64,000 bases of DNA. Origin: Mesobacillus selenatarsenatis SF-1 (GTDB taxonomy: Bacteria > Bacillota > Bacilli > Bacillales > Cytobacillaceae). Location of the stretch: positions 62,001-126,000 of the forward strand of contig NZ_BASE01000054.1 of the NCBI RefSeq assembly GCF_000813125.1, written 5' to 3'. The translations under genes were made by a program, and so were the position numbers. Shown in pieces: positions 34,640 through 47,014 of the stretch (its first letter is position 1; each line of letters opens with the position of its first letter). The notes beneath the pieces are model-generated. The model had not been told where the DNA came from. It saw nothing but the letters and a program-made list of their open reading frames with translations, and did not search any database.

Positions 34640-34871
34640 AAGCTGTCTTATACAGCATAATGGGCTGTTAAATAACAGGAAAGGCTTCATTTGGGAGGAT
34701 ATTGCCAGTATTCTAAGAATGGCAGAGGTGAAGTCGCGTTAGGACCCCTTACTCCATCACATCCAAAAATTAACGGTTTTAACCGCTTTGATAGTGGTAA
34801 ATAAAAGGTGTTAAGATTGCACTATCAAAAAAATCGCTTATTAAAGCGAAAAACCGAAGGGATGATTCACT

Positions 34872-35057
34872 ATTAGTCAGCTAAAACTGAACTACACAAG
34901 TGAAATGGAAAAAGCAATGCATGGAGCTCATGGAATTAGTTACGAGGTATACAGCATGAACCATGACGCAAGAATGGAAGTCGAAAGAAAACGCGAAAGA
35001 GACTATATCAAAAGCCAACGGATGGTCGCTGACCTGGACAGAAAAGTCCACTCGTAA
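34872..35057 (+). CDS. Small ORF of 61 codons with a possible AUU start
   Basis: Unrecognised. From ATT at 34872 the frame reads ISQLKLNYTSEMEKAMHGAH and continues with a charged helix ending in DRKVHS. AAGGGA lies 9 bp upstream of the ATT, ideal spacing. The upstream frame closes at 34863 with no ATG, GTG or TTG between. An in-frame ATG at 34905 would give 50 residues but has no ribosome site. The helical, Lys/Arg/Glu-rich composition looks protein-like. Three hairpins precede it. Function unknown. Confidence 0.6.
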   Translation: MSQLKLNYTSEMEKAMHGAHGISYEVYSMNHDARMEVERKRERDYIKSQRMVADLDRKVHS

Positions 35058-35194
35058 GCGAGAGCATATATATATAATAGAAGAAATGTTTTGGGAACCA
35101 GTGTGATTTATGCACTGGTTTCTTTATTATGTAATGTTGAATTAACCTGATCGAGATCGGTTTTCCTTAGATGTCCTTTATCAGCCGTTATTGT

Positions 35195-35382
35195 GACAGG
35201 TTCGGGGTGTTAGAGGGAAAAGCTGTCAAGAAAAGGCCGTTATTGTGACAGGTTTGGGGTGCCAGGACGAAAAGCTGTCAAGAAAAAGCCGTATTGTGAC
35301 AGGTTTGAGGTGTCAAGACGAAAAGATGTCAGAAGTAGGATCAAGTTCAGACAGGTTTGGAGAATCAAGTGAAAAGTTGTCA
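35195..35382. repeat. Four-unit GACAG...CTGTC repeat array, period 51-52 bp
   Basis: Units start at 35195, 35247, 35298 and 35350. Each is GACAGGTT, a G/A-rich interior, and AAAAGCTGTC (AAAAGATGTC and AAAAGTTGTC in the last two). The linkers are of the two types found in the larger array at 56200. The region 35058-35980 holds no gene apart from this array and the structured element at 35680. Confidence 0.88.
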
Positions 35383-35679
35383 GAAGTCGGTCTAACTCTC
35401 TAACTTCTCATCGGGCTGGGCCTATCCTCCGCAATTAATCCAGCAGGATACTACATTGCTTCGGCCATCTATGTACATTTTTTTATAACAGAAGGTGAAA
35501 AATAAAATGATGTACAACCTGTGAGCGGCATATCCGACTTTACATTGCTTGTTCTGGTAAAATGGAATTGTGTTTTGTCGTCGCTTGTCGCCATTCAGCG
35601 AGCTGAACGGCGGGGTGGGGGAAGTGGAACGAAGACAAGGGAATCAATGTGCAGAATTAATGTATATCAGGATTCCTGC

Positions 35680-35820
35680 TGATTTTTGGCTCACTTCGTG
35701 AAGCTGACGCTTCACTGGCTTTTCCGCTGACGCTGAAAAGCTGCCGAGAGTAATTGAAACGCTGCGGGCAAATACCTTTGCCCGGTCGTTTCACTCACTC
35801 TCGGCATGAACCAAAAATCA
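35680..35820. repeat. 141-bp element of nested hairpins
   Basis: Outer 10-bp arms TGATTTTTGG (35680) and its complement (35811) enclose three hairpins: GTGAAGC/GCTTCAC (35698-35715), GCTTTTC/GAAAAGC (35718-35741) and a long one GCCGAGAGT/ACTCTCGGC (35743-35805) that itself encloses TGAAACG/CGTTTCA and GGGCAAA/TTTGCCC. No ORF. It could be a small mobile repeat or a structured RNA; I do not recognise the family. Confidence 0.75.
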
Positions 35821-35980
35821 ATGGCAATTATCAACAGGGTTCTTTGTTTTTCTTTCCACTTTTAAGGTGTTGCTAACACTTTTCATTTGTTATAAGATTG
35901 TAATGAGAATAAAATGAGAATAGAGTTAAAGACGGCAAAAGTCGGCTTAAAATCTTTTCTATATTGACGGAGGTAATATT

Positions 35981-36766
35981 ATGGCAGGATCTGTATTATC
36001 AATTAAGGACCTTCAAGTTGAGATTGAAGGCAAGCAGATATTAAAAGGTGTGGATATTGAAGTTAAGGGTGGAGAAATCCATGCGATAATGGGACCAAAC
36101 GGTACTGGTAAATCCACTTTGTCTTCTTCTATCATGGGACACCCTAAGTATGAAGTAACAAATGGAACAATTACGCTTGATGGCGAAGATGTTCTTGAAA
36201 TGGAAGTTGATGAAAGAGCACGCGCGGGTTTGTTCCTTGCTATGCAATATCCAAGCGAAATCAGCGGTGTAACGAATGCTGACTTCTTGCGTTCTGCATT
36301 GAACAGCCGTCTTGGCGAAGGAAATGAAATTTCTCTTATGAAGTTCATCCGCAAGATGGATAAGCAAATGGAATTCCTTGAAATGGACCTTGATATGGCA
36401 CAGCGTTACTTAAACGAAGGTTTCTCCGGCGGTGAGAAGAAGCGTAACGAGATCCTTCAATTGATGATGCTTGAACCAAAAATCGCAATCCTTGACGAAA
36501 TCGATTCAGGACTTGATATCGACGCATTGAAGGTTGTTTCTAAAGGTATCAATCAAATGCGCGGCGAAGATTTCGGCTGCTTGATTATCACTCACTACCA
36601 GCGCCTTCTTGACTACATCACTCCTGACTATGTTCACGTTATGATGCAGGGCCGCATTGTGAAGTCCGGCGGACCGGAACTTGCACAGCGCTTAGAAGCA
36701 GAAGGATACGACTGGATTAAGAAAGAACTGGGCATCGAAGACGAAACAGTTGGGCAAGAAGCTTAA
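35981..36766 (+). CDS. sufC: Fe-S cluster assembly ATPase SufC
   Basis: Cytoplasmic ABC-type ATPase that drives the SufBCD scaffold. 261 residues. Walker A GPNGTGKST, signature FSGGEKKRNE, Walker B KIAILDEIDSGLD and the H-loop LIITHYQRL are present. GGAGG precedes the ATG. First gene of sufCDSUB, the essential Fe-S assembly system of Bacillus. SufD starts 18 bp downstream. Confidence 0.97.
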   Translation: MAGSVLSIKDLQVEIEGKQILKGVDIEVKGGEIHAIMGPNGTGKSTLSSSIMGHPKYEVTNGTITLDGEDVLEMEVDERARAGLFLAMQYPSEISGVTNADFLRSALNSRLGEGNEISLMKFIRKMDKQMEFLEMDLDMAQRYLNEGFSGGEKKRNEILQLMMLEPKIAILDEIDSGLDIDALKVVSKGINQMRGEDFGCLIITHYQRLLDYITPDYVHVMMQGRIVKSGGPELAQRLEAEGYDWIKKELGIEDETVGQEA

Positions 36767-36784
36767 GCGTTGGGGGGATTTATA

Positions 36785-39760
<2,976 letters not shown>

Positions 39761-39875
39761 GAAATCATCGCATGATGATTTCTTTTCGAAACAGCTGTGG
39801 GGGATTGGCCTGCAGCGAACAACTACAAAGCGGGAAACCCCGGTTTCCCTGCTTTAAGAATGGAGGAATTCGACG

Positions 39876-41273
39876 ATGGCTAAAAAAATGCCAGAGATCG
39901 GTGATTATAAATACGGATTTTCCGATAAAGACGTTTCCATCTTCCGGTCTAAGCGCGGTCTGACGCGTGAAATCGTTGAAGAAATTTCAAAAATGAAGGA
40001 AGAGCCCCAGTGGATGCTGGACTTCCGTTTAAAATCTTTGGAGCACTTCTACAATATGCCAATGCCTCAATGGGGCGGAGACATGGCTTCATTGAACTTT
40101 GATGAAATCACATATTACGTAAAACCTTCTGAGCGCTCTGAAAAATCATGGGATGAAGTTCCTGATGAAATCAAGGCGACCTTTGATAAACTTGGGATAC
40201 CTGAAGCTGAACAAAAATACCTTGCGGGTGTTTCTGCACAGTACGAATCAGAGGTAGTATACCACAACATGAAGGAAGAGCTTGAGGATCTTGGAATCGT
40301 CTTTAAAGACACAGATTCAGCCCTTAAAGAAAATGAAGATATCTTCCGTGAGCATTTCGGAAAAGTCATCCCTCCGACAGACAACAAGTTTTCAGCATTG
40401 AACTCTGCGGTTTGGTCTGGCGGATCTTTCATCTATGTTCCTAAGGGAATCAAAGTGGATACTCCGCTTCAGGCGTACTTCCGCATCAACTCTGAGAACA
40501 TGGGTCAGTTCGAGCGTACTTTGATCATCGTTGATGAAGGCGCGCACGTACACTATGTTGAAGGATGTACAGCTCCTGTTTACACAACGAACTCACTTCA
40601 TAGTGCGGTCGTTGAAATCATCATCAAAAAAGACGCGTATTGCCGTTATACAACGATCCAGAACTGGGCAAACAACGTATTCAACCTTGTTACAAAGCGT
40701 GCGGTCTGTGAAGCGAACGCGACAATGGAATGGATCGATGGCAACATCGGTTCCAAGCTGACAATGAAATACCCAGCAGTCATCCTTAAGGGTGAAGGCG
40801 CACGTGGTATGACATTATCAATCGCGATTGCTGGTAAAGGCCAGCACCAGGATGCAGGTGCGAAAATGATCCACCTTGCTCCAAACACATCATCAACAAT
40901 CGTATCAAAATCAATCTCAAAGCAAGGCGGAAAAGTAACATACCGCGGTATCGTCCACTTCGGACGCAAAGCTGACGGCGCCCGTTCTAACATTGAGTGC
41001 GATACGTTGATCATGGATAACAAGTCTACTTCAGACACAATTCCATACAATGAAATCCTGAACGACAACATTTCTCTTGAGCATGAAGCTAAGGTTTCCA
41101 AAGTATCAGAAGAGCAATTGTTCTATCTAATGAGCCGCGGAGTCTCCGAAGAAGAAGCAACAGAAATGATCGTAATGGGTTTCATCGAGCCATTCACAAA
41201 AGAATTGCCAATGGAATACGCAGTCGAAATGAACCGCCTGATCAAGTTCGAAATGGAAGGTTCTATCGGTTAA
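39876..41273 (+). CDS. sufB: Fe-S cluster assembly scaffold SufB
   Basis: Main scaffold subunit for Fe-S formation, 465 residues. Family signatures: [41 protein letters not shown]-type [11 protein letters not shown] and [37 protein letters not shown] precedes the ATG. Last gene of sufCDSUB; there is a 115-bp gap after sufU and a terminator afterwards. Confidence 0.97.
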   Translation: MAKKMPEIGDYKYGFSDKDVSIFRSKRGLTREIVEEISKMKEEPQWMLDFRLKSLEHFYNMPMPQWGGDMASLNFDEITYYVKPSERSEKSWDEVPDEIKATFDKLGIPEAEQKYLAGVSAQYESEVVYHNMKEELEDLGIVFKDTDSALKENEDIFREHFGKVIPPTDNKFSALNSAVWSGGSFIYVPKGIKVDTPLQAYFRINSENMGQFERTLIIVDEGAHVHYVEGCTAPVYTTNSLHSAVVEIIIKKDAYCRYTTIQNWANNVFNLVTKRAVCEANATMEWIDGNIGSKLTMKYPAVILKGEGARGMTLSIAIAGKGQHQDAGAKMIHLAPNTSSTIVSKSISKQGGKVTYRGIVHFGRKADGARSNIECDTLIMDNKSTSDTIPYNEILNDNISLEHEAKVSKVSEEQLFYLMSRGVSEEEATEMIVMGFIEPFTKELPMEYAVEMNRLIKFEMEGSIG

Positions 41274-41289
41274 TAATGATAGATACGGG

Positions 41290-41320
41290 AATCCACCTGC
41301 CTCGGCAGGTGGATTTTTTG
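41290..41320 (+). terminator. Terminator of sufCDSUB
   Basis: Twelve-bp stem AATCCACCTGCC / GGCAGGTGGATT with a 2-nt loop and TTTTTG. Confidence 0.88.
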
Positions 41321-41402
41321 CATGCTAAAATCATATGTATTTTACAGAGATGAAGTTTTTCTCCAGTCATATGGAAGATTTTGCGATTATGGGAGATGTT
41401 TA

Positions 41403-41650
41403 GCGCAATAAAAGGGTTTCATTAAGAGATTCCGTCGTTTTTCGGTGCAATTAAGGGGTTTGAGTGTGCGAATTTGCTTTAGTAGTGTGCAATTCTGGAT
41501 TTGCGGATTGACATTTTTATGTAAAAAGTAGTGATTATCTAGAATTTCGTAGTGATTCGGTCTAATTTCGTAGTGATAAACATCAAAAGTGTAGTGATTC
41601 CTGGCAAAAACGTAGTGATTCATCTCAAAAACGTAGTGATTAGCAATTAC
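41403..41650. repeat. 21-bp phased array upstream of yunF
   Basis: GTAGTGATT words start at 41528, 41549, 41570, 41591, 41612 and 41633, exactly 21 bp apart. Before them GYGCAAT-like or GTGCGAAT words start at 41403, 41445, 41466 and 41487, again in steps of 21 or 42 bp. The array fills most of the gap between the suf terminator and yunF. Confidence 0.87.
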
Positions 41651-41777
41651 CAAAGCCAACCCGTCAATAAAAAATGTGTTTTTCCCCTTTTAGAAGGGGG
41701 AATTAAGGTTAAACGAAGTCTTAGTTCTTATTCAAAAGTTAATTATGCTATCATGAAGTTAAAACGGAGGTGCACAG

Positions 41778-42626
41778 ATGATTATTGTTGGCTTAACGGG
41801 CTGGGGAGACCATGACAGTTTATATGAGGGCAAGGTTTCCCCGCGTGATAAACTGAAGGAGTACTCCAGCCACTTTCCTGCAGTCGAGGTCGATGCCTCT
41901 TTTTACGCTGTGCAGCCTGTGAAGAATGCCGCGAAATGGGTAGATGACACACCTGACAATTTTCAATTTATAGTTAAAGCGTACCAGGGAATGACCGGGC
42001 ACCAGCGCGGTGAAATTCCTTTTACTGATAAAAATGAGATGTTCACTGCATACAAAGAATCGCTAAAGCCTTATCTCGAAGCGAATAAGCACGCAATGAC
42101 GCTTTTTCAGTTTCCGCCGTGGTTTGACCTGCGCAAGGAAAATGTCGATTATTTGCGCTGGTGCCGCGATCAGATGGGGGAAATCGACTGTGCGCTCGAA
42201 TTCCGCAACCAGTCATGGTTCACAGATGATATGCGAGAGAAGACTCTGGATTTTATGAGAGAGGAAAAATGGATCCACAGCATCTGCGATGAACCGCAGG
42301 CAGGTGAAGGCTCAATTCCAACGGTTCTTCAATCTACATCGAAAGATAAGGTGCTTGTCCGTTTCCATGGCCGCAATATCCATGGCTGGAACAAGAAAGG
42401 AAAAGGCGAGGACTGGCGCGAAGTTCGCTATTTATATCGCTATAATCAGGCAGAACTAACAGAGTGGACAGAAAACCTGAAGAAATTAAACGAAAGCACA
42501 TCACAGGTTTTCGCATTGTTTAACAACAATTCCGGCGGGGATGCTGCGGATAATGCTAAACAGATGGTTGAGCTATTGGATATCGAATATGAAGGGTTAA
42601 ACCCGAGGCAGTTGGATTTGTTTTAA
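41778..42626 (+). CDS. yunF: DUF72 family protein YunF
   Basis: Conserved TIM-barrel-like protein of unknown function, 282 residues. It has the DUF72 start GLTGWGDHDSLYEG, then VEVDASFYAVQP, AKWVDDTPDNFQFIVKAYQ, the FRNQSWF segment and the C-terminal FNNNSGGDAADNA. GGAGGTGC precedes the ATG. Position next to yunD and yunC matches B. subtilis. No membrane segment. Confidence 0.88.
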   Translation: MIIVGLTGWGDHDSLYEGKVSPRDKLKEYSSHFPAVEVDASFYAVQPVKNAAKWVDDTPDNFQFIVKAYQGMTGHQRGEIPFTDKNEMFTAYKESLKPYLEANKHAMTLFQFPPWFDLRKENVDYLRWCRDQMGEIDCALEFRNQSWFTDDMREKTLDFMREEKWIHSICDEPQAGEGSIPTVLQSTSKDKVLVRFHGRNIHGWNKKGKGEDWREVRYLYRYNQAELTEWTENLKKLNESTSQVFALFNNNSGGDAADNAKQMVELLDIEYEGLNPRQLDLF

Positions 42627-42692
42627 AACTCCAGAACCCTCCTGGCAATTTACAGGGGGGCACTTCATTTTAAAAAGAGGATGGATGGTTAA

Positions 42693-44063
42693 ATGGAAGA
42701 AGTTATTCATATTTACCATACGAATGATTTGCATAGCCATTTGGAGCACTGGCCAAGCATCCATAAGCTACTGACTGAGCGCCGGCGCTGGCACGAGGAA
42801 GAGGGCGACGAGGTTCTTGTTTTCGATATTGGCGATCATATGGACCGCTGGCATCCATTATCAGATGCAACCAGGGGAAAGGCTAATTGCCGTCTTTTGA
42901 ATGAAGCTGGCTATGATGCAGCGACCATAGGAAATAACGAAGGCATCACTCTTCCTTTCGAGGATTTGGATTCGATGTATCTGGAAAAAAATTTCGAACT
43001 GCTTGCGGCGAATCTTTTTAAACAGGATGGAAACAGGCCCGAGTGGGCGAAGCCTTATCATGTATACATAAGCAGCAGCGGGACGAGAATCGGTGTCATT
43101 GGCATTACGGTTAATTTTGCGAGGTTTTATGAACAGCTGGGCTGGAAGCTGAACGACCCGATTGATGAGCTGAAGAATTGCGTCGATCAATTAAAAGGAG
43201 AAACGGATGTTATTATCCTTCTATCGCATCTTGGAATCCATGATGATGAACTGGTTGCAAGGATGTTCCCTGAGATTGACGTCATTCTCGGCGGCCACAC
43301 CCACCATATTTTACATGAGGGAAAAGAAGTTGGTTCCAGCTTACTGGCGGGAGCCGGGAAGTTTGGGTACTACACCGGGCATGTGACTTTGAAGCTGGAT
43401 GGGAATACAAAGGAAATTCTACATAAGAAAGCGTTACTCTATGATATGAACGAAGCAGATCAAGCTCAGGACGAGCAGCATATGGCAGAAGGGTACTTCA
43501 TGGAAGGCAAAAGGCTGATGGCAGAAAGTGTTGCTTTACTGCCAGAGGATTTAAAGGCAGACCCATTGCAGCATTCTGAGCTTTCCAAGATGCTCACTCA
43601 GGCGTTACGGGAATGGTGTGATGCCGATTGTGCGTTCATGAATGCCGGGATGATTCTTAAAGGCCTGAAGCAGGGAAATGTAACAAAGTTCGACCTGCTC
43701 GAAATTTGTCCACATCCAATCAATCCTTGCACGATCAGGATGTCAGGAGCAGAGCTGAAAGAGGTGCTCCTGCAGACCAGTGATGAAAAATGGCCACATC
43801 TCCAGATCAAAGGTCTTGGCTTTCGCGGCACCGTCATGGGCGTCATGGAGTACGATGGAATCGAGTTTCAGCAAAAAGGGAATTACACTCAAATCTTCAT
43901 CAATGGCAAGCTGATTGAGGCGAAGGAACACTACACACTGGCGATTCCTGATATGTTCACCTTCGGACGCTTTTTCCCTGAGATTCAACGAGCGGAGGAA
44001 AAGAAATACTGGCTGCCGGAATTTCTCCGCAACTTGCTAGAGTGGAAGCTTGCGTCTTATTAA
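42693..44063 (+). CDS. yunD: Metallophosphoesterase/5'-nucleotidase YunD
   Basis: Calcineurin-like phosphoesterase joined to a 5'-nucleotidase C-terminal domain, 456 residues. Metal-binding motifs: YHTNDLHSHLEHW (DxH), FDIGDHMDRW (GDxxD), GNNEG, LSHLG and GGHTHH. The C-terminal domain has the FMNAGMI and INPCTIRMSGAELKEVL segments. No signal peptide is present, unlike secreted nucleotidases, so it is cytoplasmic. GAGGATGGATGGTTAA lies before the start. Substrate unknown. Confidence 0.86.
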   Translation: MEEVIHIYHTNDLHSHLEHWPSIHKLLTERRRWHEEEGDEVLVFDIGDHMDRWHPLSDATRGKANCRLLNEAGYDAATIGNNEGITLPFEDLDSMYLEKNFELLAANLFKQDGNRPEWAKPYHVYISSSGTRIGVIGITVNFARFYEQLGWKLNDPIDELKNCVDQLKGETDVIILLSHLGIHDDELVARMFPEIDVILGGHTHHILHEGKEVGSSLLAGAGKFGYYTGHVTLKLDGNTKEILHKKALLYDMNEADQAQDEQHMAEGYFMEGKRLMAESVALLPEDLKADPLQHSELSKMLTQALREWCDADCAFMNAGMILKGLKQGNVTKFDLLEICPHPINPCTIRMSGAELKEVLLQTSDEKWPHLQIKGLGFRGTVMGVMEYDGIEFQQKGNYTQIFINGKLIEAKEHYTLAIPDMFTFGRFFPEIQRAEEKKYWLPEFLRNLLEWKLASY

Positions 44064-44209
44064 AATAATCCCGCATGCTTTAATGGACTTTTGTCGAATT
44101 TAATAAGCTGAAATTTCCAACCAACTTTCACCAATATCTGATCAAAATATCACGCTTTTCGCCTCTCCTTCATAGAGTGTTATTGGGATTGAAGGAAGGA
44201 GTTGTGGTC

Positions 44210-44512
44210 ATGATCGACATGTCACCTATTGAAATAGAAGGCAGGACGTTTTTATGTATTTCAGTAAAACTGCCGAAGACAAACCTGCTTGTCGTTACAG
44301 GAGATAAAGGATACATTATGTGCGGAGCTCTGGATGTCGCACTTCTCAATGAAAAACTTAAGGGCAGGAAGGTTATTGCCGGCAGGGCGGTTGGCGTAAA
44401 AACAATCGAGGAATTGCTCGATGCCCCGCTGGAGTCTGTCACGTATGAAGCGGAGAACCTTGGTGCAACAAAAGGTATGATCGGCAAAGAAGCATTGCTG
44501 CTCATGAATTAA
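44210..44512 (+). CDS. yunC: YunC family protein (DUF1805)
   Basis: Small soluble protein of 100 residues, unknown function. Characteristic segments: MSPIEIEGRTFLCISVKLPK, DKGYIMCGALDVALLNEKL and VIAGRAVGVKTIEELLDAPL. The ATG at 44210 has AAGGAAGGAG 8 bp upstream; an in-frame start at 44177 is less likely. Position after yunD is as in B. subtilis. Confidence 0.86.
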   Translation: MIDMSPIEIEGRTFLCISVKLPKTNLLVVTGDKGYIMCGALDVALLNEKLKGRKVIAGRAVGVKTIEELLDAPLESVTYEAENLGATKGMIGKEALLLMN

Positions 44513-44541
44513 AAAGACAGCCTGTTTTGGCTGTTTTTTTG
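44513..44541 (+). terminator. Terminator of yunC
   Basis: Stem ACAGCC / GGCTGT with a 6-nt loop and a long T tract. Confidence 0.8.
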
Positions 44542-44581
44542 CTTTTATAAGAAACTATTAACTCTTTACACTTAGATTAGT

Positions 44582-44733
44582 GTCTAGCTCCAGCACCTAG
44601 CCCCTCGAGTCGCTCGTCTAGTTGCGGCTCCTAACTCCTCGAGACGCTTCGGTCCTGCCAATGAAGTCAAAGACTTCACTGTCAGGACCTCCAGCGCTTG
44701 TCGGGGCTGAACAAGGTGCCTGCGCATTTCTAG
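44582..44733. repeat. Dispersed intergenic repeat, longer copy
   Basis: Starts CTAGCTCCAGCACCTAGCC and ends AACAAGGTGCCTGCGC. The central hairpin has a shortened AAA loop, and GGTCCTG pairs with CAGGACC over 7 bp. Same family as 19005, 26291, 58693 and 59733. The 240 bp between it and the next gene hold no clear gene. Confidence 0.87.
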
Positions 44734-44972
44734 TTATCATGTGAACATATTGTGGCAATTTGTTAAGAATCAATGGAGTTATCCGATATATTAGTTGAAC
44801 TGCTATTTTCCCAACTTAAAAATACAAAAGGTATCACCACTCTTATAATTATTGTGATAGAATATAAGAAAATATTGTCGTTTTATGTAAAATTTTCTTG
44901 TTACTCTGGTTTTTTTCGCAAGTTATCGCCGAAATTAGCCACCACCAACTAACAGATAAAGTGGGAATTGAC

Positions 44973-46082
44973 ATGAGACTCGTAGCCACCACTTCGGTAG
45001 AGGAAGGGGCTTTACTTGGAAAAGCCATCTATAATGACAAGGGCCAGGTTCTTTTAAACGTAGGCGCACGGCTAGAAGGCAAAATTCTTAGCAGACTTGA
45101 AGAGTTTGGTATTGACTATATTTATATCAAAGACCCTGATACAGACGATATCATCGTGAGAAACTCCATATCAGATGAATTGCGCGTCAATGCGATTATG
45201 ACGATTGGGGATACATTCAAGCAAATTCAGCTGGATTCGAAGGTTTCACAAACCTTTGTACTGGAAAAATCAGCGAGGAAATTCAAGAAGTTGATCAGTG
45301 CTTTGCTTGATGAGCTTCAAAGAAGCAAAGAACTGTTGAATTTGCTGTCCGATGTGTTTATGCATGACCACTATATTTTTTCTCATTCATTGAATGTTAC
45401 TTTATATGCCTTGGCGATTGGCATCGAAATGAAGCTGACTCCAAAAGAGCTTGAGCAGCTGGGGCTCGGTGCGATTTTACACGATGTTGGAAAAATGATG
45501 GTTCCAGAAGAAATCCTATCAAAACCAGGCAAGCTGACTGTGGAAGAGTTCCAAGTCATTAAAGCCCACGCTGAGGATGGCTTTCAGATGCTCAGGAATA
45601 TCCCGACCGTTCCGCTGATAGTGGCTCATTGTGCCTATCAGCATCACGAACGCTTGAATGGTGCAGGATATCCACGTGGATTGAAGGATGACGAAATCCA
45701 CTTATTCGGAAAGATACTTGGTGTGGCTGATGTGTTTGATGCCGTTACTTCTAATCGTGTATATCGGCCAGCGATGCTTCCGCATGAAGGCCTTGAAATC
45801 CTCTATTCGGGTTCAGGCAGCCTGTTTGATCCGAAGATAGTCGATGCCTTCCGAAGAGCAGTGGCGATATATCCGGTCGGACTTACCGTTATGTTGAGCG
45901 ATGGGCGAAAGGGAGTAGTGGCTGAGCAGAATCCTGGTCTGAGTGAACGCCCTATTATTCGTATACTCGAGGAAAGCGGCCGTAAAGTAGAGCCATACCA
46001 ACTTGATTTGCAATCGAACCTATCCCTGATGATTGTTAGCTGTGATACGATTATTAAATATGAGTACGCCGCTAATTATTAA
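44973..46082 (+). CDS. HD-GYP domain cyclic-di-GMP phosphodiesterase
   Basis: Predicted cytoplasmic c-di-GMP hydrolase, 369 residues. The HD-GYP domain spans about residues 120-300: HSLNVTLYALAIG, ILHDVGKMMVPEEIL (HD pair), AHAEDGFQML and HHERLNGAGYPRGL (GYP). The N-terminal 110 residues are a short unnamed region with ARLEGKILSRLEEFGIDYIYI, often seen before HD-GYP in Bacillaceae. The start at 44973 follows GTGGGAATTGAC; an upstream in-frame start at 44898 is possible but unsupported. Not part of the B. subtilis yunC-yunB layout. Confidence 0.88.
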   Translation: MRLVATTSVEEGALLGKAIYNDKGQVLLNVGARLEGKILSRLEEFGIDYIYIKDPDTDDIIVRNSISDELRVNAIMTIGDTFKQIQLDSKVSQTFVLEKSARKFKKLISALLDELQRSKELLNLLSDVFMHDHYIFSHSLNVTLYALAIGIEMKLTPKELEQLGLGAILHDVGKMMVPEEILSKPGKLTVEEFQVIKAHAEDGFQMLRNIPTVPLIVAHCAYQHHERLNGAGYPRGLKDDEIHLFGKILGVADVFDAVTSNRVYRPAMLPHEGLEILYSGSGSLFDPKIVDAFRRAVAIYPVGLTVMLSDGRKGVVAEQNPGLSERPIIRILEESGRKVEPYQLDLQSNLSLMIVSCDTIIKYEYAANY

Positions 46083-46187
46083 CTTTTCCGGATTGGTATT
46101 TTAGAAATGCGGACACAAACTTTAAATACTTTTTAGGCTAGTTCCCCCCTTTAAAGCATACACATAGCTTTAGAGGGGGGATTTGTT

Positions 46188-46957
46188 TTGGCAAAATTCG
46201 GCCGGCGGCTGCCTCGAAAAGGGCCCTTGCCTTTCAGGTATGTATTCCTGCTGACATTCGTTTTTTTTCCTTTTCAACAGCAGCAGGACTCTGGATCATA
46301 GATAAAGGGCTCGAGCCCACATTGATGAAATATGCAGAATCCCAGACTAGGAAAATTGCTACGCTTGTAATCAATAAGGCGATCAATAAGAAGATTGCCA
46401 ACGGGATGGATATTGATAAAGTAATTGAATTTGTTCCGGTCGACGGCGGAACGACCACTGTAGTGAAATTCAATACTGAAATCATCAACAGGGTAAAAGC
46501 AGAAACGACTAACATTGTGCAAATGAACCTGAAGGAAGCAGAAAGAGGGCATCTCACTTCACTCGAGATGCTGACAGATGTCGAGCTTGTCACCGATGAA
46601 GAGGACAGGGAAGCAGGAATCATTTATTACGTTCCATTGGGCCAGGCCACCAATAATGCACTTCTTGGTAATATGGGCCCGAGAGTTCCTGTGAAATTCA
46701 ATGCAATCGGGGATGTGACATCGGATGTGGTCTGGGATACCGAGGAGCACGGAATCAACAATACGTTAATCAATGTTTCAGTCAGAGTCAAGGTCAACGT
46801 CCAAATTATTATACCGTTTGCGACTAAAATAGCCACTGTGCAGGAAAATATTCCGATTGGCAGCTTCTACTACCCTGGAAAGGTTCCGCAGTTTTACAAT
46901 GGCGGCGGTGGGGCCGTACCACCTGCTATTCAGGTTCCTGGTACGCCTGGGCAATAA
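46188..46957 (+). pseudogene. yunB: Sporulation protein YunB, reading frame broken at a T8 tract
   Basis: YunB is a sporulation protein needed for full spore formation in B. subtilis. The N-terminal part starts at TTG 46188 (GGGGGG upstream) and reads a basic segment then RYVFLLTFVFF. At the eight T residues 46261-46268 the frame is lost. One extra T would give TFVFFSFSTAAGLWIIDKG and join the C-terminal part, which is intact to 46957 (IATLVINKAINKKIANGMD and ITDEED-type segments). The downstream frame alone gives 211 residues from a start near 46322 but lacks the membrane anchor. A sequencing error, slippage or a real mutation are all possible. Confidence 0.72.
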
Positions 46958-47014
46958 AAACAGTTGTCAAGTTAGCGATATTGTTATATTATAAAATCAA
47001 TTGAATAATAAACC

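Noticed and set aside
35680-35820. Rho-independent terminator or known riboswitch
   Set aside because: There is no T tract after the outer arm, no gene immediately upstream to end, and no riboswitch core that I can recognise.
41387-41659. Leftward 90-codon ORF with a seven-residue NHY repeat
   Set aside because: The peptide periodicity is a by-product of the 21-bp DNA period (seven codons). It has no good start signal and lies in an intergenic array.
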